From: Methylophilaceae bacterium | Lineage (GTDB): Bacteria > Pseudomonadota > Gammaproteobacteria > Burkholderiales > Methylophilaceae | DNA: 20,748 nucleotides | Reading direction: 5' to 3' | NCBI GenBank assembly: GCA_025362115.1 | Contig: JANYIK010000179.1 | Coordinates: 1 to 20,748, forward strand | Part shown: positions 14,512 through 20,748 of the stretch, one piece after another | How the letters are laid out: each line of letters starts with the position of its first letter | Numbering within the stretch: the first letter of the stretch is position 1 | Program-made: the position numbers and the translations under genes | Notes under the pieces: generated by a model | Databases searched by the model: none | Told to the model about the DNA's origin: nothing | Seen by the model: the letters and a program-made list of their open reading frames with translations, nothing else

Positions 14512-14560
14512 GTGGCTGACTTGGTCCGCCTTAATTAATTAAGTAAGGTTTTACTAGTGT

Positions 14561-15367
14561 ATGTCTACAGAACAACTAACACCTGCTGAATATATCGGAC
14601 ACCATTTGTCATTTAACGCCCAATCTGTGGGTGATACCGGCTTTTGGGTGTTGCACATGGATACTTTAGTGGTGTCCTTGTTGTTAGGGATTGTGGTGTT
14701 TGGCTTTTTGGGTTGGGTGGTGCGCGGTGTAACCGCGGGTGTGCCAAACAAGCGTCAAGCCTTTGTCGAGCTGCTGATGGAATTTGTAGATGGCCAAGTC
14801 AAAACCATATTTCACGGCAATCGCCACGCTTTTGTAGCGCCGCTTGCTTTAACCGTATTTGTTTGGGTGCTGTTCATGAATGCCATGGACTTTTTACCCA
14901 TTGATATCATGGCAGCTTTTTATCAACACGTACTTGGTCTGCATAAGTGGCGCGCCGTACCAACTTCCGACATCAACGCCACCTTTGCGCTGGCCTTGTC
15001 GGTGTGGGTGTTGATGATATTCTTCAGCATCAAAGTCAAAGGCCTGGGCGGCTGGATACATGAGCTATTCTGTGCGCCTTTCGGCAGCAACCCCTTGGCT
15101 TGGCCGGCCAACTTTGCATTTAACCTCATTGAATACATCTCCAAACCTCTTTCTCACGCACTGCGGCTGTTCGGCAATATGTACGCAGGCGAAATCATAT
15201 TTTTGCTACTCGGCATGTGGGCGGCGACTGGTCTGGTTGGCACCTTCTTCGGTGCCTTGCTGGGAGCGGGTTGGGCGATTTTCCACATCTTAATCGTCAT
15301 TCTGCAAGCATTTATTTTCATGATGCTCACGGTGGTTTACATCTCCATGGCGCATGAAAGTCATTGA
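14561..15367 (+). CDS. atpB: F1Fo ATP synthase subunit a
   Basis: Stator membrane subunit forming the proton half-channels against the c-ring. The 268-aa length is typical of proteobacteria. SHALRLFGNMYAGEI contains the essential arginine at position 202 (Arg210 in E. coli). Multiple hydrophobic helices are seen, and the last, ILIVILQAFIFMMLTVVYISMA, matches the C-terminal helix containing the conserved Gln. The spacer before it holds a perfect AT palindrome that may hide part of its Shine-Dalgarno. Confidence 0.97.
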   Translation: MSTEQLTPAEYIGHHLSFNAQSVGDTGFWVLHMDTLVVSLLLGIVVFGFLGWVVRGVTAGVPNKRQAFVELLMEFVDGQVKTIFHGNRHAFVAPLALTVFVWVLFMNAMDFLPIDIMAAFYQHVLGLHKWRAVPTSDINATFALALSVWVLMIFFSIKVKGLGGWIHELFCAPFGSNPLAWPANFAFNLIEYISKPLSHALRLFGNMYAGEIIFLLLGMWAATGLVGTFFGALLGAGWAIFHILIVILQAFIFMMLTVVYISMAHESH

Positions 15368-15424
15368 TTTAGGTTTTATTTAATTTGTAGTAATTTTGCT
15401 GTTTTTCAACTGAAAGGAAATGTA

Positions 15425-15688
15425 ATGGAAAGTTTAGCGATGATTCAAGCGTACACCGGTATTGGTATTGGCTTGATTATTGGTCTGGGCGCTGCTGGCG
15501 CTTGTATCGGTATCGGCATCATGTGTGCCAGTTTCCTCGAAGGCGCTGCACGTCAGCCTGAGATGATTCCTGCGCTGCAAGCCAAAGTATTCTTGCTGCT
15601 CGGTCTCATTGACGCATCTTTCATTATCGGCGTTGGCTTGGCCATGATGTTTGCGTTCGCTAACCCGCTACTCAGCGTCATTAAATAA
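15425..15688 (+). CDS. atpE: F1Fo ATP synthase subunit c
   Basis: Proteolipid that forms the rotating c-ring. It has 87 aa and two membrane helices joined by the polar loop ARQPE (42-46). The carboxylate Asp63 in the second helix (GLIDASFIIGVGLA) and the lack of the Na+-binding Gln/Glu/Ser set indicate a proton-driven ring. The first helix is rich in glycine, as expected for tight ring packing. A good GAAAGGAA Shine-Dalgarno lies about 7 nt before the ATG, in a U-rich leader. A hairpin follows in the atpE-atpF gap. Confidence 0.98.
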   Translation: MESLAMIQAYTGIGIGLIIGLGAAGACIGIGIMCASFLEGAARQPEMIPALQAKVFLLLGLIDASFIIGVGLAMMFAFANPLLSVIK

Positions 15689-15696
15689 AGTTGAGT

Positions 15697-15716
15697 TGTT
15701 AAGGCTATCCTTAACA
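15697..15716 (+). repeat. Hairpin between atpE and atpF
   Basis: TGTTAAGG, loop CTAT, CCTTAACA: a perfect 8-bp inverted repeat with a 4-nt loop, 8 nt after the atpE stop and just before the atpF Shine-Dalgarno (GGGAG at 15721). No U-tract follows, so it is not a full intrinsic terminator. It could protect the atpE 3' end or mark a processing point, helping excess synthesis of subunit c. The structure is seen; the role is inferred. Confidence 0.6.
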
Positions 15717-15730
15717 GCACGGGAGCAAAC

Positions 15731-16201
15731 ATGAATATCAACTTAACAATGTTCGCACAAGCTTTGTCGTTCGCCATATTGATATGGTTCACGGCGCGTT
15801 TTGTGTGGCCACCACTGATTAAAGCAGTGGAAGATCGGCAAAAAACCATCGCTGATGGCTTGGCTGCTGGTGAGCGCGGCAAGCATGAGTTGGAAATTTC
15901 AGCTAAGCGCTCTGCTGAGTCTCTGCGTGAAGCCAAACACCAAGCCTCTGACATCATTGCACAAGCAGAAAAACGTGCGACCGCGATTATCGAAGAAGCT
16001 AAAGAGAATGCTAAAGCCGAAGGCGAGCGCATTCTGGTGGGCGCTAAAGCCGAGTTAGATCAGGAAGTATTTCGCACCAAAGAATCACTGCGTCAACAAG
16101 TCGCTGATTTGGTGGTTTCGGGTGCCGAAAAGATTTTGCGCCGCGAGATAGACGCTAAAGCTCACGCTGACATCCTCAGCGCGGTTTCAAGTCAGCTATA
16201 A
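15731..16201 (+). CDS. atpF: F1Fo ATP synthase subunit b
   Basis: Peripheral-stalk subunit; two copies link Fo to F1. At 156 aa it matches E. coli b in length. An N-terminal membrane helix (MFAQALSFAILIWFTARFVWPPL) is followed by a long charged helix of Ala/Glu/Lys/Arg from about residue 35 to the end, forming the right-handed coiled-coil dimer. GGGAG lies 6 nt before the start. The stop codon overlaps the Shine-Dalgarno of atpH (TAAGGGA). Confidence 0.97.
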   Translation: MNINLTMFAQALSFAILIWFTARFVWPPLIKAVEDRQKTIADGLAAGERGKHELEISAKRSAESLREAKHQASDIIAQAEKRATAIIEEAKENAKAEGERILVGAKAELDQEVFRTKESLRQQVADLVVSGAEKILRREIDAKAHADILSAVSSQL

Positions 16202-16209
16202 GGGACATC

Positions 16210-16746
16210 ATGGCTGAGAAAACCACTCTGGCAAGACCTTACGCTGTGGCGGCTTATCGCTTGGCTAAGCAGCACAAGGCGTTGGATCAATGGTCCGACA
16301 TGCTGGCGTTGCTGGCTGGGGTTGCTGCTGATGCGGAAATGTCTCTAGTCATCGCCAACCCTAAGCTAACGGGCGCACAAGTTGAGCAGATGTTTACCAA
16401 GATTTGCGGCGATAAAATTGATGCCGCTGCGGTAAATCTGGTCAAACTGTTGATTGAGCACGATAAGCTGGTGCTTTTGCCAGTGATTGCGGAAATGTAT
16501 GAGGCGTTAAAAGCCGAGGATGGTGGCGTAGAGCAAGCCCTTATTACCTCTGCCACCAAGCTCAGCAAAGAACAGGGAAATGCCTTGATAGCGCCCTTGG
16601 AAGCACGTTTCAGCAAGAAAATAGAACCACAATTTGCAGTAGACCCGGAGCTGATAGGTGGAGTCAAAATTGTGGTTGGGGATGCCGTTATCGATGCTTC
16701 GGTGCGCGGCCAATTACAAGATTTGGCTATATCGCTCAAAAATTAA
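16210..16746 (+). CDS. atpH: F1Fo ATP synthase subunit delta
   Basis: The subunit at the top of F1 that joins the alpha-beta hexamer to the b-subunit stalk (OSCP-like). The 178-aa length is standard. An N-terminal helical domain begins RPYAVAAYRLA, the family signature; a C-terminal part contains the beta-like VDPELIGGVKIVVGDAVIDASVRGQL. It starts 8 bp after atpF. A 57-bp spacer with short repeats separates it from atpA. Confidence 0.97.
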   Translation: MAEKTTLARPYAVAAYRLAKQHKALDQWSDMLALLAGVAADAEMSLVIANPKLTGAQVEQMFTKICGDKIDAAAVNLVKLLIEHDKLVLLPVIAEMYEALKAEDGGVEQALITSATKLSKEQGNALIAPLEARFSKKIEPQFAVDPELIGGVKIVVGDAVIDASVRGQLQDLAISLKN

Positions 16747-16803
16747 ATTACGCTTGAAAACTTACGCCTACAAAGTTAGGCATGCAGAAAGTTAGGAGAA
16801 ATT

Positions 16804-18345
16804 ATGCAGTTGTCATCATCTGAGATTAGTGAACTGATTAAAAGCCGGTTGGAGAACTTCAACCCCAGTTCCGAAGCGCGTACGACTGGAACGGTAGTTT
16901 CCGTGACCGACGGTATCGTCCGCATTCACGGCCTGTCCGACGCGATGCAAGGCGAAATGTTGGAATTTCCCGGTAATACTTTCGGCATGGCACTCAATTT
17001 GGAGCGTGATTCTGTGGGCGTCGTGGTTTTGGGCGAATACGAACACATCACCGAAGGCGATACGGTCAAATGTACCGGTCGTATTCTGGAAGTTCCGGTT
17101 GGCCCAGAATTGCTAGGTCGCGTGGTGAACTCCTTGGGTCAGCCGATTGACGGCAAAGGCCCAATCAATGCCAAGATGACAGATAAGATTGAAAAGGTTG
17201 CTCCTGGCGTGATCGCGCGGCAATCTGTATCACAACCAGTACAAACTGGTCTCAAGGCGATTGATTCCATGGTGCCGATTGGTCGTGGTCAACGTGAATT
17301 GATTATTGGCGACCGTCAAACTGGTAAGACCGCAGTGGCTGTGGATGCCATCATCAACCAACGCGGCCAAAATGTTAAATGTATCTATGTGGCCATCGGT
17401 CAGAAAGCTTCTACCGTAGCCAACGTGGTACGCAAGCTGGAAGAGCACGGTGCGATGGGCTATACCACCGTAGTGGCCGCTACTGCTTCTGAATCTGCCG
17501 CACTGCAATTTATTGCGCCCTACGCAGGTTGTACCATGGGCGAATATTTCCGTGACCGCGGCGAAGACGCGCTGATTGTTTATGATGACTTGACCAAGCA
17601 AGCTTGGGCTTACCGTCAGGTTTCTTTGTTGTTGCGTCGCCCACCAGGCCGTGAAGCCTATCCTGGTGACGTGTTCTATTTACACTCCCGTTTGTTGGAG
17701 CGTGCGGCACGTGTGAATGCCGATTATGTTGAGAAATTTACCAACGGTGCAGTCAAAGGTAAGACAGGCTCTTTGACCGCGTTACCAGTGATTGAAACCG
17801 CCGCTGGCGACGTTTCTGCCTTCGTGCCTACTAACGTGATTTCTATTACCGACGGTCAGATTTTCTTGGAAACTGACTTGTTTAACGCCGGTATCCGCCC
17901 TGCGATTAACGCCGGTATTTCGGTGTCCCGCGTGGGTGGTGCAGCACAGACCAAGGTTATTAAGAAACTGGGTGGCGGCGTGCGTTTGGCGCTGGCGCAA
18001 TATCGTGAATTGGCTGCATTCGCACAATTTGCTTCCGATTTGGACGAAGCCACCCGCAAGCAGTTAGAGCGCGGTCGTATGGTGACCGAGCTGATGAAGC
18101 AAGTGCAGTACGCACCGATGACAGTAGCTGACATGGCTGTGACTTTGTTGGCTGCTAATAAGGGCTATCTGGATGACGTGCCTGTACCTAAAGCCTTGGC
18201 ATTTGAATCTGCTTTGTTGTCTTTCTTGAAGTCCAAGTACAAGGGCGTGCTGGACAACATCGAAACGACCAAAGACTTGTCGGGGGATGACGAAAAAGCG
18301 CTGTGCGCGGCCATCGAAGATTTTAAGGCTACTAGCGCTTACTAA
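16804..18345 (+). CDS. atpA: F1Fo ATP synthase subunit alpha
   Basis: Non-catalytic nucleotide-binding subunit of the F1 hexamer. The 513-aa length is exactly typical. Walker A GDRQTGKT is at 169-176. ALIVYDDLTKQAWAYRQ, the RRPPGREAYPGDVFYLHSRLLERAA stretch and SVSRVGGAAQ, which contains the arginine finger reaching the catalytic site of beta, are all present. TTAGGAGA provides a strong Shine-Dalgarno. Its C-terminus is intact and the gene is followed after 28 bp by atpG. Confidence 0.98.
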   Translation: MQLSSSEISELIKSRLENFNPSSEARTTGTVVSVTDGIVRIHGLSDAMQGEMLEFPGNTFGMALNLERDSVGVVVLGEYEHITEGDTVKCTGRILEVPVGPELLGRVVNSLGQPIDGKGPINAKMTDKIEKVAPGVIARQSVSQPVQTGLKAIDSMVPIGRGQRELIIGDRQTGKTAVAVDAIINQRGQNVKCIYVAIGQKASTVANVVRKLEEHGAMGYTTVVAATASESAALQFIAPYAGCTMGEYFRDRGEDALIVYDDLTKQAWAYRQVSLLLRRPPGREAYPGDVFYLHSRLLERAARVNADYVEKFTNGAVKGKTGSLTALPVIETAAGDVSAFVPTNVISITDGQIFLETDLFNAGIRPAINAGISVSRVGGAAQTKVIKKLGGGVRLALAQYRELAAFAQFASDLDEATRKQLERGRMVTELMKQVQYAPMTVADMAVTLLAANKGYLDDVPVPKALAFESALLSFLKSKYKGVLDNIETTKDLSGDDEKALCAAIEDFKATSAY

Positions 18346-18373
18346 GCGTATTTAGAAAGAGTCGGAGACTTGT

Positions 18374-19240
18374 ATGCCAGGTAGTAAAGAAATACGAACC
18401 AAGATCAAGAGCGTAGAAAACACGCGCAAGATCACCAAGGCGATGGAAATGGTCGCCGCCTCCAAGATGCGTAAAGCGCAGGAGAGAATGCGTGCGACTC
18501 GTCCTTATGCGGAGAAGATTCGCAACGTGGCGGCTCACCTTTCCCACGCTAATTCTGAGTACAAGCACCCGTTTTTGTTGGTGCGCGACACGGTTAAAAC
18601 CGTGGGTTTGATTGTCATCACGTCTGATAAGGGCTTGTGCGGTGGTTTGAACACCAATGTGTTGCGCTTGGCACTATCCAACATGAAGGCATGGGAAGTT
18701 GAGGGCAAGAGCGTGTTGGTAAGTGCGCTAGGCAACAAAGGTTTGGGATTCATGAACCGCGTAGGCGGTAACGTTAAGTCGCACATTACAGGTTTGGGCG
18801 ATGCGCCACCGATGGAAAAGCTGATTGGACCAATCAAGGTAATGCTGGATGCTTATGTGGCGGGCGAAATTGACGCTTTGTACATTAGCTATACGCGCTT
18901 CATCAATACCATGAAGCAAGAAGCAGTCTCTGAGCAATTGTTGCCTTTGTCCGGCGAAAAGCTGGGTGCTGCAGAAGGCCATTGGGATTACATTTACGAG
19001 CCGGATGCCAAGCTGGTGATTGACGATTTGCTGACGCGCTATGTCGAATCCATGGTGTATAGCTCGGTGTCTGAGAACATCGCATCTGAGCAAAGCGCAC
19101 GGATGGTGGCGATGAAGGCTGCTTCCGACAACGCCAAGACGGTGATTGGTGAATTGAAATTGGTGTACAACAAGGCGCGCCAAGCGGCGATTACCAAAGA
19201 AATTTCGGAAATTGTCGGCGGCGCGGCGGCGGTTACTTAA
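18374..19240 (+). CDS. atpG: F1Fo ATP synthase subunit gamma
   Basis: Central rotor shaft of F1. The 288-aa length is normal. The N-terminal helix KEIRTKIKSVENTRKITKAMEMVAASKM and the C-terminal helix (NKARQAAITKEISEIVGGAAAV), which together form the coiled coil inside the hexamer, are both conserved. The central Rossmann-like domain contains ITSDKGLCGGLN. A GGAGA Shine-Dalgarno lies before the start. It is followed by a 67-bp gap to atpD in which only a weak 4-bp hairpin (19259-19271) is visible. Confidence 0.98.
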   Translation: MPGSKEIRTKIKSVENTRKITKAMEMVAASKMRKAQERMRATRPYAEKIRNVAAHLSHANSEYKHPFLLVRDTVKTVGLIVITSDKGLCGGLNTNVLRLALSNMKAWEVEGKSVLVSALGNKGLGFMNRVGGNVKSHITGLGDAPPMEKLIGPIKVMLDAYVAGEIDALYISYTRFINTMKQEAVSEQLLPLSGEKLGAAEGHWDYIYEPDAKLVIDDLLTRYVESMVYSSVSENIASEQSARMVAMKAASDNAKTVIGELKLVYNKARQAAITKEISEIVGGAAAVT

Positions 19241-19307
19241 AAAAGGTTTGAGGAAATGCCGCATATCGCGGTAACGGATTAACGAATTAGTTTAGACGGG
19301 GAATCAC

Positions 19308-20708
19308 ATGAGTTCTGGAAAAATTGTGCAGTGTATCGGTGCGGTGGTTGACGTTGAGTTTCCACGCGAAGGAATGCCTAAGGTATATGACGCTTTGGTG
19401 TTGGACGACAACAGCTCTGGTAGTTTTGCCGAAGCGGGTCTGACGCTGGAAGTTCAGCAACAATTGGGTGACGGCGTGGTGCGTACCATCGCCATGGGCT
19501 CATCTGACGGCTTGCGTCGTGGCATGACCGTGAGAAACACCGGTTCGCAGATTATGGTACCAGTCGGTCACGGTACACTAGGCCGTATTATGGATGTGCT
19601 CGGCCGTCCGATTGACGAGGCTGGCGAAGTGCAATGTGATGAAAAGCGTTCTATCCACCAAGCTGCTCCTAAGTTTGATGAACTTTCCCCCTCCGTAGAT
19701 TTGCTGGAAACCGGTATCAAGGTGATTGACCTTGTTTGCCCGTTCGCTAAGGGCGGTAAAGTGGGTCTGTTCGGTGGTGCGGGTGTGGGCAAGACCGTGA
19801 ACATGATGGAGCTCATCAACAACATCGCCAAACAGCACGCAGGTTTGTCGGTGTTTGCCGGTGTGGGCGAGCGTACCCGTGAAGGGAACGACTTCTACCA
19901 CGAAATGAAAGACTCCAACGTGTTGGACAAGGTGGCGATGGTGTTCGGACAAATGAACGAACCACCTGGTAACCGTCTGCGCGTGGCGTTGTCTGGCTTG
20001 ACTATGGCGGAAAAATTCCGTGACGAAGGCCGCGACATTTTGTTCTTTGTGGACAATATTTACCGTTACACCTTGGCTGGTACCGAAGTGTCGGCGTTGC
20101 TGGGCCGTATGCCTTCCGCCGTGGGTTACCAACCTACGCTGGCTGAAGAAATGGGTCGCTTGCAAGAGCGTATTACCTCGACCAAGGTGGGTTCGATTAC
20201 CTCCATCCAGGCCGTGTACGTCCCTGCGGATGACTTGACCGACCCGTCTCCAGCAACCACCTTTTTACACTTGGACTCCACCGTGGTGTTGTCACGTGAT
20301 ATTGCTTCCTTGGGGATTTATCCTGCAGTTGACCCGTTGGATTCTACCTCGCGCCAGCTTGATCCGCTGGTGGTGGGCGAAGAGCACTACACCGTTGCCC
20401 GTGCCGTACAAGGCACACTGCAAAAGTACAAAGAACTGCGCGACATTATCGCCATTCTGGGTATGGACGAACTCTCCCCAGAAGACAAACTGGCTGTTGC
20501 GCGTGCCCGTAAAATTCAACGCTTTTTGTCTCAACCGTTCTTCGTGGCCGAAGTATTTACCGGCTCTCCAGGCAAGTATGTGACGCTGAAAGACACCATC
20601 AAAGGCTTCAAAGGCATCGTCAATGGTGATTATGACCATCTGCCTGAGCAAGCGTTCTACATGGTTGGCGGCATCGAAGAAGCCGTGGAAAAAGCTAAGA
20701 CGCTATAA
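19308..20708 (+). CDS. atpD: F1Fo ATP synthase subunit beta
   Basis: Catalytic subunit of F1. The 466-aa length is typical of betaproteobacteria. Walker A GGAGVGKT is at 156-163; GVGERTREGNDFYHEM contains the catalytic Glu after GER; Walker B ILFFVDNIYRYTLAGTEVSALLGRMPSAVGYQPTL follows. The C-terminal helical domain includes DELSPEDKL, the segment equivalent to the DELSEED region, here with Pro in place of the second Glu as in many proteobacteria. It ends five bases before atpC. Confidence 0.98.
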   Translation: MSSGKIVQCIGAVVDVEFPREGMPKVYDALVLDDNSSGSFAEAGLTLEVQQQLGDGVVRTIAMGSSDGLRRGMTVRNTGSQIMVPVGHGTLGRIMDVLGRPIDEAGEVQCDEKRSIHQAAPKFDELSPSVDLLETGIKVIDLVCPFAKGGKVGLFGGAGVGKTVNMMELINNIAKQHAGLSVFAGVGERTREGNDFYHEMKDSNVLDKVAMVFGQMNEPPGNRLRVALSGLTMAEKFRDEGRDILFFVDNIYRYTLAGTEVSALLGRMPSAVGYQPTLAEEMGRLQERITSTKVGSITSIQAVYVPADDLTDPSPATTFLHLDSTVVLSRDIASLGIYPAVDPLDSTSRQLDPLVVGEEHYTVARAVQGTLQKYKELRDIIAILGMDELSPEDKLAVARARKIQRFLSQPFFVAEVFTGSPGKYVTLKDTIKGFKGIVNGDYDHLPEQAFYMVGGIEEAVEKAKTL

Positions 20709-20713
20709 ATATC

Positions 20714-20748
20714 ATGGCAATGACTATTCATGTAGACGTAGTAAGCGC
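20714..20748 (+). CDS. atpC: F1Fo ATP synthase subunit epsilon, N-terminal fragment
   Basis: The gene is cut by the right edge. The visible start MAMTIHVDVVSA matches the first beta strand of epsilon subunits (MTxHVDVVSAE-type), and it directly follows atpD as expected. Epsilon is the small rotor subunit that couples and inhibits F1. An ATG two codons later is an equally possible start. Confidence 0.9.
   Translation, partial: MAMTIHVDVVS

Noticed and set aside
19259..19271. CCGC/GCGG hairpin between atpG and atpD
   Set aside because: A stem of only four base pairs without a U-tract; too weak to call a terminator or processing site.
19578..20165. Long minus-strand open frame opposite atpD
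   Set aside because: His/Arg/Gln-rich antisense shadow of a highly conserved gene; no independent support.
20287..20302. TCACGTGAT sequence in atpD
   Set aside because: The hexamer core matches parS but the flanks do not; it is coding sequence well explained by AtpD.

Overview
This is an origin-proximal housekeeping segment of a bacterial chromosome, very probably from a betaproteobacterium. The order dnaA-dnaN-gyrB without recF on one side, and rpmH-rnpA-yidD-yidC-mnmE-mnmG-rsmG-parA-parB-atpIBEFHAGDC on the other, fits Nitrosomonadales/Gallionellales-like lineages of moderate GC. The genus cannot be fixed from this window. There are no insertion sequences, CRISPR arrays, tRNA or rRNA genes, and no gap over about 215 bases without a gene.

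Left arm (1-5164, all minus strand): dnaA (initiator), dnaN (sliding clamp), gyrB (gyrase B), then the first 21 codons of a short-chain dehydrogenase whose start overlaps the gyrB stop. The 214-bp dnaN-dnaA gap is AT-rich. It holds a consensus-type DnaA box, three degenerate boxes, a 7-bp tandem repeat beside the dnaN start and a strong dnaN promoter, so it is my first choice for oriC. The dnaA-rpmH gap (5165-5360) has one perfect DnaA box and the rpmH promoter.

Right arm (5361-14052, all plus): ribosomal protein L34, RNase P protein, two membrane-insertion factors (YidD, YidC), two tRNA-wobble-uridine modification enzymes (MnmE, MnmG), the 16S rRNA methyltransferase RsmG and the ParA/ParB segregation pair. 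The genes are tightly packed, with 4-14 bp overlaps at several junctions. An unrecognised 223-aa gene sits between mnmE and mnmG. It is bracketed by two near-perfect parS sites, the DNA targets of the ParB encoded 3-4 kb downstream, and both sites overlap stop codons.

Far right (14149-20748, plus): the F1Fo ATP synthase operon atpI-B-E-F-H-A-G-D, complete, plus the first 12 codons of atpC. Small hairpins in its spacers, above all between atpE and atpF, may adjust subunit stoichiometry.

Most notable beyond the standard genes: (1) the parS-flanked orphan gene, whose product shows a Cys-His-Asp order like NlpC/transglutaminase-type thiol enzymes; (2) a terminator-shaped hairpin inside the rnpA reading frame that could lower RNase P protein relative to L34; (3) an origin layout between dnaA and dnaN resembling that of Bacillus subtilis.
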